From positions 568,001-632,000 of the forward strand of contig NC_053046.1 of the NCBI RefSeq assembly GCF_003473485.1: a stretch of DNA of 64,000 nucleotides. Reading direction: 5' to 3'. Source of the stretch: Medicago truncatula (lineage: Eukaryota > Streptophyta > Magnoliopsida > Fabales > Fabaceae). The position numbers and the translations under genes were made by a program. The notes below the pieces were generated by a model. The model made no database searches. It saw only the letters and a program-made list of their open reading frames with translations, and was not told the DNA's origin. This document shows positions 47,141-57,955 of the stretch, piece after piece (the first letter of the stretch is position 1; each line of letters opens with the position of its first letter).

Positions 47141-48357
47141 AGATGCACAAGTAGTTTTTTAATCGATGTTTACTTGTTATCATTTTAATGGATTTTCTCC
47201 GTTAAAAGCTTTCTCATTACCTTACCCACAAAAAAACTTCGTTATCAATAGAAAGAAATTGTATTGCTAGTAGTACTGCTTTCTAATGATGGTGATATCC
47301 GTGTGGTGTGGGAAACAGCAATGTGTCTATAATTTCTCTTAATTCAGAGAATTTGGTTAAATACAACATCACACTCAGATGGCTGCATGCTTATCCATTT
47401 CGGTGGTGAATTTTATGCCACATACTTTTTCAAAAACGATGTAAATAACACTTTTCATTTTTTTGTCAACAAATTCTTTTTGGTACTTTAAATAGTGTAA
47501 GAAATCTCTATTCTCTATTTTTCTTAAAAGAAACACAGACAATGCTGTTTATAAAAGCTTAAAACACAAATTTTTATAAAAGGTGATCATAGTTAAACAT
47601 TTATACGTCTAAATTATAAAACGTGTCTATCTCTTTAAAAAATAAAAAATAAGAGCATCTCTACTCTTTGAAATGAGAGTGGAAACCTAATTTCTGTCCG
47701 ATAAAACAAAAATTGTTAAGGTTGTTAATTTTTAAGAAAAAGTAATTAAACTCAACATTATTGAAACGGGAATTAGTACAACTATTAGTTTTGAGTCAAT
47801 TATTGACAATTTCAAATCATTGAAATCGCATTGAGAATTATTTTAAATTTTTAGGGCGTGTATTTTAATTTTATTGATGATCAATTCCGTTAACTTAAGA
47901 TTTAAGCTAACGGAATTAGAAGTTTTGGTATCTGTGTTAGATTTTGAATCTCTATCATTGGAGAAGTTTAGTAGAGATCATGAAAATGGAGAAATCACGA
48001 AAGTAAGTGAACCCTAGAATGAGATTGCACAATATCTCAAAAAAGGACAAACAAATTACCTTTTTACATTGAAAAAGAAAAAAAAAAAAAAAAAAAAAAA
48101 AGATGTCAGGTTGCAGATCACAAATCTTAGAAGATGAAAACAAAACATGATCCAATTATTATAAAACATTCACTCACGAAGGAAATTTTTGCTCTTTTCA
48201 GCTTTTCCATCTGATATAGTGGCATGAGATAAGGACCAATTTATCCCTTTCGATCGTTAAATGTCAAGCAAACAAGCATTAAAAATGTGCAGCTGATCTG
48301 TATAATTAAATTTGCCCAGATGATACAAGTTGGGTATGTCGATATAGAATAATACAT
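47141..48357. other. Intergenic, no gene seen
   Basis: Includes an A-run of about 28 (48070-48101) preceded by gaaaaag. No gene. Confidence 0.4.
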
Positions 48358-48886
48358 GGTTAATTAAGTTTTGGTCCCTATGAAATATGAATATATTCAA
48401 TTTTGTTTTTAGTCTTCATAAAAAAATTGACATGTTTTAATCTTTATAAAAAAATTCAGTATGTAATTTTATTCCTGTTAAATTAAACTTTTTTAATTAT
48501 AATTAAATTTTTAATTTTCGAATGGTTTTTTAAAGACTTGTTTAAAAAATTATAAAAAGTTTCTCCATAAAAAATTAGCTTAAAATTTTTTCTTAGTTTT
48601 ATCTTTAAATTTTTGCGTTTAAAAATATTCATATTTAGTTCATTGTATTATGAAAAATTATAGTTCTTTATAACGTTCTTAACATGTCTATAAAAAATCA
48701 TTCATTTTTCCTCAAAAAAAAATCATTCTAAAATTTAAAATTTTAAGTATAATTAAACAAATTTTAATTTAACAAAAATTAAAACTACATGTTGAGATTT
48801 TTTTATAGAGACCAAAACATGTTTTTTTTTATGATGACTAAAACAAAATTCGTTATATTTATAGAGATTAAAAATTTATTTAACCC
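48358..48886. mobile_element. Long-TIR element, about 530 bp
   Basis: The left arm (ggttaattaagttttggtcc, then attttgtttttagtcttcat, then acatgttttaatctttataa) is mirrored by the right arm read on the minus strand (gggttaaataaatttttaat, then attttgttttagtcatcat, then acatgttttggtctctataa). Arms about 130 bp. Flanks are only a partial match, so the TSD is unresolved; MULE-like by structure. Confidence 0.65.
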
Positions 48887-48889
48887 AAT

Positions 48890-51717
48890 AATTTATTTCA
48901 TAATCAACTTGAATCTCAAGTATTTTACTTATAGATGAAATCTAAAAATGGGGATATAAAGTTCATTTGATGGATGGAAAGAAAGAGATGAGCATGTATT
49001 TTGGTGATAAGTAAAAGAGTTTGATTGATTTTCACTCTCAATATAATACTAATTAACTAACAATTATTAACTATATTAACACACACACACACAAAAAAAA
49101 AAAACAATATTAACACTAGTCATTTCAAAATATAATCAATTTATGACATTTTCCTTATTTCCATTTGTATTTTAAATTAATATGGCCATGAACACACCAC
49201 GTTATGTCCTATAAGAGTTTTCACTTTCAAATTTCCAATGAGTGAAATATATTTTTTTCGAAAAGGAAAAAGATAAACAATATACTAGGATATAAATATA
49301 AATTCTTGAATTACATATGAAGTGCTATATATATCCATAGCCAATTAACGACTGAATTGGTTGACTTCTCCAATTTTGTCCCCTTTGAGTGGGGTGGATG
49401 TGAGTGGTGGGGACTAAAGCCTCTAAACTCCAAAGGATGAAGGAATGCTTTTACGACAACGATTGTTCTTTTTGTTGGTGATGCATGGCAGTTTAGACCC
49501 ACCAATAATTAATGGGGAAAGATCTCTTCTTTACTATGCTCAATCTTTCTTCTATTTTCCAATAAATCATTCAAAGACCATTTTTCTTATGTTCAATAAC
49601 AATACCTTTTTTTTTTTTTTAATTTAAAAAATGAAAATGGAAGTTGCATTTGTCATTCAAATCAAAAGTTGCTAACGCATTGAACTGTCCATTTGTTGGA
49701 AAGTTCATCCATGCATTCCCTTGAAAATATTCAACACTCTTCTTGGAATAGTTTGAACAAGTTGTTCGTCCAAAGTTTTTTCTTTTTATCGTCCAATAAG
49801 TGTTATTTCACAATTAGCTTTCTAAAAAATTGTGGATGGAGGGAATGAAAAGTTTTATTTCTATTACCAACAAACAAAACAAAAGTCAAACGCTTTCCAA
49901 TACTTAACAATCAAGAAAACCAGATGTCTTATTCATAAAAGAATATTTAATTCCACTTATATGTCTATGGGTTGGATTATCTGATGTCATCTTAAATGAG
50001 TCGTGATTTACAGGGTTTAAGGTATATAGGGTTTAGATTCAAATATTTATTGAAGTTTATTTTGCTAAAAAAAGTTATACTTCAAACTAGCAAAAAAAAA
50101 AATATTGTTTAGGCCTAACATTCAATCCTGTTTAGTGGTTAGGGTCGAAGAGTTAAGGAAGTAGAGTGATAAGGATGTCGATGTCATTATATTATTAAGT
50201 CATATTAAAGTATAATAACAATATAATTTATGTAAAGTTTTCTTTTATACTAAGTAATTTAAGGGTTGAGATTCATACATTTTAAATATAGAAAAGTGGA
50301 AAGTATTGAATCTGAACCTTAACCCTTCCTTGTCATTACAACTAAGTTGTGTTTAGATGACAATCCTATATAAAGTTAAATAGGTGGTTAAGAATCTTTA
50401 CTTAAGTTTTCACATAAAGTTACCAATAAAAGAAGATTGGATTTTTGTGGGGCCACTTATGTTTTTTTTCTTCCCATATGTTTTCTATGCATCAAATTGT
50501 GGAAAAAATCTTGAAAGATGTGCTTTTCCTTCACCCCTTTTTGATTTGGTATGTTTCTTTGCATCAAACTTAATGTAATTTTCTTAGTAAATTAACATTT
50601 CAGTACTTGAAATTGTAAGAGTGAAATAATTTAGTTCTTCAAATTTACAAAAGAGTAAAATGGTCTATTATTGAATCATCAAAGAACATCAATTAATTCA
50701 ATCAATCCACCAAAATATCTCTTTAGTGAAGATTTATCAAGATCAGTGAAAGATTTACTAAATTGACCTAATTAATCGTTCACTATATCAACTTAGAAAT
50801 ATTACATAGATTAAGGTGTAGGTTTAGAACCTCGTAGTATGCTTTACTTAGTGTCGGGTGCTAACAATTATGTGTTGAGCTAATTCATAAAAAAAAATGT
50901 AGATTGTATTTGCACGTATGCTTGAGATTCAGGATGTTATTGGTGTTCTGTCTTTTAGCATTGGGGGTGCTCCACACCAATCCCATCGCTGCGATTTTCT
51001 CTTACAAAGAAACAATATGTCCTAAATTGGGAAAAAGCAATTGTTGTGTTCTTCTGAGGTACCAATAATTTACCGTGCTTAGCCTCTTGCATTTGCACAT
51101 GTCCTTTCTATTTTTACACACATGCCCATTGTTCATAGTCGATTTGTGTATTGGATCATATACAATGATTTCGTGGATTGTATTGACTGGATAATTTCTC
51201 TCAAGGAAAAGAGATTGTACAGCTTGAGTATCCATGTAATTGATTCTCAACCCTACAATAATTCTCTCAACTTTATGTTGTGTTTGGTTTTATCAATGAC
51301 ATCAGCAGTTTTAAAACTTTGTGTGACACAAATATATATTCCCAAAATATACACGAGACTTGGTACTTTGTCGGCCAAGGGTCTTTGGGGACTAAAGCCT
51401 CTAAATGAGTCGTGATTTGAGAGATGGTGATAATTTTTGAAAATTGAAAAGTGTGTCATCATAACAATTTTGTGATGGAGTGTTAGTGCATTGGGGTCAT
51501 GAGGTGTTTAAGAGAAGTTTGTGTATTTGTAACAATTTTCACTGTAATTCTTTGACTGTCATTTGACAATGAATGTGGTTTTTGGTTCAATTTTAGAGTT
51601 TCCACGTTATATTTTTATCGTGCTCTTTTTTTTCTTCTTCCAACAATATTGTACTACGATACAACGAGGTATTATATACGTTGATTTCATTTTCTGCCTA
51701 TGATTTGCTTATAAAAC
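48890..51717. other. Gene-poor stretch, nothing recognised
   Basis: Short open frames only. The word ggggactaaagcctctaaa occurs at 49410 and again at 51387, and aaatgagtcgtgattt at 49995 and 51403, so two parts of this stretch share an unidentified repeat. Confidence 0.4.
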
Positions 51718-51769
51718 CTAATGAGTCTGAGTTTTTTTTTTTTTTTTGAAAGATCTAATGAGTCTAAGT
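51718..51769. repeat. Micro-retroposon: T15 insert with 15-bp near-perfect TSD
   Basis: ctaatgagtctgagt (51718-51732) and ctaatgagtctaagt (51755-51769) flank T15 followed by gaaagat. Confidence 0.7.
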
Positions 51770-52245
51770 GTGATGTCTTGTTGACCTATGGTGTAACACT
51801 ATTTTTAATCCCACTAACACATGATCGACAATGTCATCTTCAACCCTTATAAAAGGTGGAGAGAATGATTACTAGCTTGTTATGCAGGGGAATATGAGAT
51901 TAATAAATTGTTAAATTCCTCGAAAAATGACTAATTTATATAGCCTTGAATTCCAAGGCCGAACCTTCAGATGTGCAAAGAGCTCAATGGAGTAGAGCCT
52001 CCTCAAGGTATAGGTCTCAGAAGAAAAAAAAAATTATAGTCCAGTAGTACTACTACTACCCCACTAAAAGAAAAATTTCTTATTCTCTTTCACTCTGATA
52101 CCACACATTCCATCACCATCACTCCATCAGACACCTTGTATTTATCTTTTAAAAAATTTAAATAGAACATTGTTCTTTTAAAAAAAAAATACGTTTTTAT
52201 TTTATTACGAACATCCTTTCACTGGCAGGTACTGTTTATTTTTAA

Positions 52246-52749
52246 GGAAAATGCTAACAAGTGCCCTAAGACCATCCACAATAGAGACCTTCAATTTGAA
52301 GGTCTTAAACGGATCCCACTTGTACACATCACTTTTTTATTATTTTTTAACAACAGTACCTAATAGGTACTCATTCACTCCAATGTAGACATTTTGGCAA
52401 AAAATCTAAATGGGTCCCACAACTAACTCTTCCTCATCTACATTCCACCACTAACATATTATTTTAATAAAACAAAAGAGTGTGGGAACCACTAAAAGAT
52501 GGGGTCTTAGAAGACCCTCAAATTTTTTCCCCACAATGGGAGTATCTATTAGGTACTAGGTCTTAAATGGTGAAGACCTCACCATTGTGGATGCTCTAAG
52601 GGCATTGTTTAAGCATCTAAAAATAGCAATTTTTACATTGGAAATTGTACCTTTATTACTTTAATAAATATTTGATTTATATTTTTGAGATATAATTTCT
52701 TTTTATGAATTCCTTAAACAATGTCTTATCGTACTTGTTAGCAAGACCC
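52246..52749. mobile_element. MITE copy D of the 9-bp-TSD family, with a nested MITE
   Basis: Perfect 9-bp TSD tatttttaa (52237-52245, 52750-52758). Ends ggaaaatgctaacaagtgcc and, on the minus strand, gggtcttgctaacaagtacg. Without the nested element it would be about 174 bp, the same size as copies A and C. Confidence 0.87.
52270..52596. mobile_element. Tourist-like MITE nested in copy D
   Basis: 327 bp with TAA on both sides (52267-52269, 52597-52599). Ends gaccatccacaat and, on the minus strand, gagcatccacaatgg. Confidence 0.82.
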
Positions 52750-52759
52750 TATTTTTAAC

Positions 52760-54289
52760 AATGAAGATGAGACTTCATTATTGAATTCCATGCATGATTG
52801 ATGAATTGAATTCATGTTATACACGGCCGGTAAGTCGGTAACAAAGGAATAGATTACAGGTACATATGAGGTAGGATGGATGAGTTGTCAACGGAATTAT
52901 GATGGAAGTATGCTATTTCTACCCACTTTAACAAGATGAGCACTACTCACATCACATATCTCTTTCGCAAATCATATATATCCTCACAAAGTCACAAGTG
53001 GATCAAATACACACAATAAAGACACGACGATTCAATTTTTGATTTTGTTTCAGAGTTATGGATATGTTGGTCCCCCAAATTGGTACGACAGACATAAGTG
53101 GATACTCAATTTAGTACAGTTCTAAGTTGCTTCAGGTTATCTCAAAAAGGTTAAAATCTAGGTAGTAGAGCAAACATATATACATGTTACGCCAATGCAC
53201 TTTTTGAGATGAGGAAAAACGGATTCGATTGCAGTACTCGTACAGATTGTAGAATTGAAATTATATGAACCAAAGTTTTGAAATTAGTGACCCATTTTTT
53301 CCCTTGTTTGGTGTGAGACTTGCTTTCGGTCACGTATCCCTTTTCCTTTATGAATGATAAGGGTTAACAAAAAGGATGTAGATTTCATTAAGGATATAAG
53401 AATGAATAGATGGAAATTTTATCATACAAAATATGACATGATAACAAAAATCATAGATACAACATATGACATGATAACGAAAAAACACCAACCATGCATA
53501 TTGGGAAAATGCGCAACCAGCACCACCAGACCAGGTCTGAGTACAACCTGAAGCAGCAAGATGTTTGTTGTTGTGTTCCTCAGTATGCGAGGTTCATGTG
53601 CTCTGTGTCTTATGTGACGTATCTTGTGTACACGTTGTGTCTTGTGCATCATTGCACTATCCTCTGTAACGCCTCTTTTTACGATGTCCATATTATGTGA
53701 CGCGAAACCTATCGAGATATGTATATACAAGATTGCTTGTTCTATCTTTTGTGACATTGTCTCGTGTGTGTTGTTGCTCGTTGCGTCGTCGCTTTTAAGG
53801 CTTGTAACTTGTTTTGGAGTTTTTTTGTTTGGCTTCATCATCGTCTCCTCATATTCAACATATTTGACAACGTGAAATTAGCGACGATTCTTCACCAACC
53901 AAGCAATGTCATTCCTTCACACAAGCCTTAAATGATGTGATTGATGTTCCTTTTAGTTCCTTTTAGCGAGCTCCCAAACCTTGTATAAATGGTGATTCAC
54001 TATTAATTAAAAATTCCGATGATTTATATCAACTAGGGTTGGTAAAACGCAAGAACAAACTACATTGCAAAGTTACAATGCAGAAGGAGGATACACTTCT
54101 AAAATCGAGGACCTTTCTATCCAAATTAGCAAACTTGGAAGATGCTTTTAAAGAGGATTTGAGAAGCGCCTGAATGTGGAAGCATAACCTCGACATCCTA
54201 GCATCTTGCATTTGAACGAGTGAACTCTAGTTTTCAGTCCGAGCAAACATAGATAAACAAATGTACAATGTTGGATCCTATCAATCAAT
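52760..54289. other. Gene-poor stretch, nothing recognised
   Basis: A patch at 53400-53880 has long overlapping frames on both strands (up to 139 codons) and a tandem tatgacatgataac(a/g)aaaa duplication (53432, 53466), but no known domain. Confidence 0.4.
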
Positions 54290-54550
54290 TTGTCGTTGGA
54301 ATATTGGGAACATAGACTTCTATTTAAAATTTCTTGTAGTATTGAGACTCCAATTACTTTAGATATAGTCACGAGGGATTGTGTTTTCGATCATTTTGTA
54401 AGGGTTCTTGTTAACAATAATATCAAATAATAAAATCATGGTAGGAAATATAATGTTTTGCTTTTTACATCGGAGTAGAACATGAGAGACTTCCTCTTAT
54501 TTGTGCTCATTGTCATATTATTGGACACTCTGTTGTAAACCGTAAAAATA
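54290..54550 (+). pseudogene. LINE ORF1 zinc-knuckle remnant
   Basis: Plus-strand pieces read ISCSIETPITLDIVTRDCVF, then DHFVRVLVNNNIK and a stop, and further on VEHERLPLICAHCHIIGHSV. This matches the DUF4283/zf-CCHC_4 part of plant LINE ORF1 proteins (gtP..lD..T...f.hfaRvLV; YERLPdfC..C..iGH). Broken by stops. Confidence 0.65.
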
Positions 54551-55295
54551 TAATTTCTACAAAACTCTTTTGCATAAATGAAATAATGAGACAACACACA
54601 AAATTCAAAATTCTTGTCCCTTCAATAAAGTAAAAGAGTCCTGTCTCTATTCCTATGACTTTCAAAAATCGTGCTTTTAAAAAAAGGCCCTTTTATAAAA
54701 AAAAAATCACAAAAACATATATTTTTTTTGACAAAACACAAAAGAGAGTCTAAGATCTCATAATGTGGATTATCTGCAATTTTCAATGACAAAATCATCA
54801 ACGAATTTTAAATAGGATTAGTTTTTATTTGAAATTTTCCTCTTTATTTCAAATTTTCGCTTATTTTGAAGTAATATTATTTAAGGCGTGTAAGACCACA
54901 ATAAATGTATCACTGCCAAACAAAATTGAATTCACCGCGGTGATTTGTTAAAGTTTTTTTGATCCACAATTTTTTTTTATCTAGGTTATTATTTATAAAA
55001 AAAAAAAAATAGGCTAAATTAAAATTAATTTTTGATGCAAACATGTCGCAACTTGCATGTTTCAGTTGAACTGTGTCCACTGTCCAGTCCAAGAAACAGA
55101 AAGAATAACAATATTAACTAACTACCTACCTCGACCATTTTTTTGTAGTAAAAAAACGCTGGAATTTTTCATTAGGAAGATCCAAAACAAGTGGCAAAAA
55201 CAAAAGGGATATTCAGAAGAAAAAGAACAGATACCTAAAAATTCTAAAAAAAATTGTTTTACATGATCATTGTTAAATAATTCAAATGAGAGTTT
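54551..55295. other. Intergenic, 3' of the FAF gene
   Basis: No gene recognised; short A- and T-runs only. Confidence 0.4.
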
Positions 55296-56279
55296 TCAAG
55301 AAGTTGCCAATGCAAGCCAAAGAGGTTCACCCCAATTTCCCAACCTTTCATTGTTTTCATGTTTACCTTCTTTGCATCTCCTTCTTCTACTTCCCCTCTC
55401 ATACCTCTCCATTTTCACTTCACTCTCAACTTTCCAACCATTTTCTTCCTTCTCTATACACTCAACAACACGTGTCGGTGTCTCTTTCTCCTTCTCATTA
55501 TCAATACCTTCTTCTTCTACTACTTCCTTCACACTCTCCTCTTCTTTTGTTGGGGAGACCGAGGGAGCGTCAAGAGCAACAACAACCGGTGAATTCTCTA
55601 CGTCCTCAAACCCTTGATTTTCATCTTCTTCGGGATCATTCCAAAAAGAAAGACGAAGTCTTCCATTACTTCTCTCAGCTTGGAAGCAAGAAACAGTTGA
55701 TGGAACTTTGGTTAGCTCAATCACTAACCTTCCATTTTCTCTATGTGGTTTCACTCTTATAGATTCTGATCCTCTCATACTCTTCAACGGTGGTGGAAAA
55801 CTCTTTGTTCTCATTTTCTCACCTCCCAAATTTTGACAAGAATTTTTCTTTTGTTCCTTTGTCTCTAAATTACCACAAGCTGAGTTTGTTGAAGAAAGCA
55901 AGTCAATGCTAAATTCTGGGATATCAGCACCTGTTTCATTCCCTAAATTCTCAGTGCAAAGCTCCAAACTCTTAGGGCTAAGTCTATGCCATGGAAGCTT
56001 CACATTGGGATCAACATAGGTAGTTTCTTTAAGGCCTTTAGAAGCATTGGATTTGAAAAGTGATTGAATGGAACTCCAGCTATCTTCTTTGGGATTAGAA
56101 TCAACAGTTATAGTTTTATTAATGTTGTTTTCGAAATCCCAAAAACAAGTCTTGAAAGGTAAATCAATGGGTTGAGTGGTGAGTGGTTTTGGGGAAGGTA
56201 AACGAATATTATGAAACCTTGACTCAACAAGGTGAGAATCATGACATGAAGGTAAACCGTGGCAAACAATTGCAGCCAT
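55296..56279 (-). CDS. FAF: FAF-domain (FANTASTIC FOUR-like) protein
   Basis: A single uninterrupted minus-strand frame of 327 aa. Residues about 159-212 (KSFPPPLKSMRG, then IRVKPHRENGRLVIELTKVP, then FQAERSNGRLRLSFW) form the plant FAF domain, with the hallmark FPPPL and PHReNGRLv motifs. It is followed by an acidic stretch (DPEEDENQGFEDVE) and a Glu-rich segment (EEESVKEVVEEEGI). In Arabidopsis, FAF proteins limit shoot meristem size through the WUSCHEL pathway; the longer FAF-like chloroplastic subgroup is also an option given the N-terminal extension. The lack of introns is normal for the family. The start ATG is the first in frame; the upstream 180 bp has no other. Plus-strand ORFs here (55270-55762) are antisense shadows of the Glu- and Ser-rich codons. 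Confidence 0.9.
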   Translation of the reverse strand: MAAIVCHGLPSCHDSHLVESRFHNIRLPSPKPLTTQPIDLPFKTCFWDFENNINKTITVDSNPKEDSWSSIQSLFKSNASKGLKETTYVDPNVKLPWHRLSPKSLELCTENLGNETGADIPEFSIDLLSSTNSACGNLETKEQKKNSCQNLGGEKMRTKSFPPPLKSMRGSESIRVKPHRENGRLVIELTKVPSTVSCFQAERSNGRLRLSFWNDPEEDENQGFEDVENSPVVVALDAPSVSPTKEEESVKEVVEEEGIDNEKEKETPTRVVECIEKEENGWKVESEVKMERYERGSRRRRCKEGKHENNERLGNWGEPLWLALATS

Positions 56280-57783
56280 TTGGTATTGAAATCTAAAAGG
56301 ATAAAACAGAGTGTTCTGTTTTGTGTTTTGAGATTTATGGTTAAGGTTAGATGTTTGTGTGTTGGATGAAAGGATAGTGAGAGTGGGAGAGAAAGGAATT
56401 GGAGAAGAGGCAATGGAAATACATGTGGTAGAATTGAGGGGATGGGACTATATTTGTAGTAGCCAAAAAGTGAAGAGGGGGGAATGTCATGTCATGTAGG
56501 GAGATTATGAATGGTGCCTTTTTACACCACTAGAATTATACAATTCCTAATCCACCACATGATACAAAAGTCATTAAAAAGACATTTTCAAAAGAATGAG
56601 AAAATGGGTAAGTAAACGAATATCCACTCTACTACACACATTCTCATGACACAAATGATATTTATGACTTTAGGAAATAAAAATTTAGACACCCGATGTT
56701 CAATCTACCATTAGAGAGAAATTAATAAAGAGAATATTGTGATAGATCCGTAATGTGATAGGAGGAAATATAAAAAAAAAAAAATGATGCGTTAAATGAA
56801 TGAATGTCTACGACTTAAATAGTTTGTTTGATATTTGCATATTGTAGAGATCGATAAGACAAGAGAGTTTGATACAAATAGAATATAACATGAACATGAT
56901 AAAGTCTTATTAGATCTTGTTATTAATTTTGTCAAAAAAATTCTTGTTATTTGTGCGATAAAAAAAAAAAACAAATTTATTTTTAAAGAAATCAAATATT
57001 TTAGTTATAAAACAATAACAATTAATTTTGATTGTATATGTGACTTTTTTTTAAGGGATTTGTATGTGTGACTTTTAAGATTTTTTTAATTAAAATCAAA
57101 TACTTTTAATAATCCAACAATTATAATTGATTTATAATATAATTTTTTTAAAATTGTATAGTGATTTAATTCTTAAAGAAGTAGTAAGGAAAAATATATA
57201 ATTAAACATAATTTGGGGGAAAAAAATGTATTTCCCCATAACCTTTCAAATAATTTAAAATTTGAGAAATGGGTCTTTTATGCATGCATTATGATGAAAT
57301 CAAAACTAAAAGGGAGAGACAGGTGGGTTTCAAACTTTGCTGCAAAATTACCTCCTAACTTTTTTAAAGAAAATTACCACCTAATAAATTACTACTATTC
57401 CTTTCCATAAGAAAGCCAACAAAAGGCCATACCACTAATTGGATTCTCCTAAATATTGCTTGATAGTGATTGCTATTTGCTTCTCTGTTAATATTATTCA
57501 TCTTCTTTAAGTAGTGCTTTCTTCTTTTTTTTTTCTTTTTTTTCCAAGGCAAATCCAAATGCTACATAGAGTCAAAAAAATATATGCTGGTTGATAATTC
57601 TATTCAAAAGCGTGAAAGGAAAGAAAAATTATTCAGCCCATAGCTTTTGACAAAAAAGGTAAGTGGCCATTTATTTCTATCCAAAATGATGAAAGGAATA
57701 TTGTGAACAACAAAATATCAGACCAAAAGGGTGTTTTGCAAATTACACCTAAACACCATCATAAGTTTATGACATAATAAAGA
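56280..57783. other. FAF upstream region and spacer
   Basis: No gene. Two micro-retroposon candidates: tcttgttatt (56915-56924, 56942-56951) around aattttgtcaaaaaaat, and tgtat(a/g)tgtgactttt (57033-57048, 57061-57076) around ttttaagggatt. Confidence 0.5.
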
Positions 57784-57955
57784 GAAATGATATTTGAACA
57801 ATTACTTTTTGACAACTTTTGTGACAACTTTCTCTCTCATACTCACATTATCATTTTATTTTCTCTCTCTACTGCTTTGATTTTTGTGTCACTACCTAAA
57901 TTTCTTTGTATAATTTAGTTGTCTAAAAGGTTGTCACGAGAAATTATTTTTCATA
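57784..57955. mobile_element. MITE related to 28683-28860
   Basis: Begins aaatgatatttgaacaatta, has ttgacaacttttgtgacaac, and ends aaggttgtcacgagaaatta. Ends approximate. Confidence 0.5.

Noticed and set aside
53422..53841. 139-codon minus-strand ORF
   Set aside because: Overlaps equally long plus-strand frames; tandem-repeat content; no domain.
55270..55762. 115- and 158-codon plus-strand ORFs
   Set aside because: Antisense to the FAF gene; Ser/Leu/Phe-rich shadows of its Glu-rich codons.
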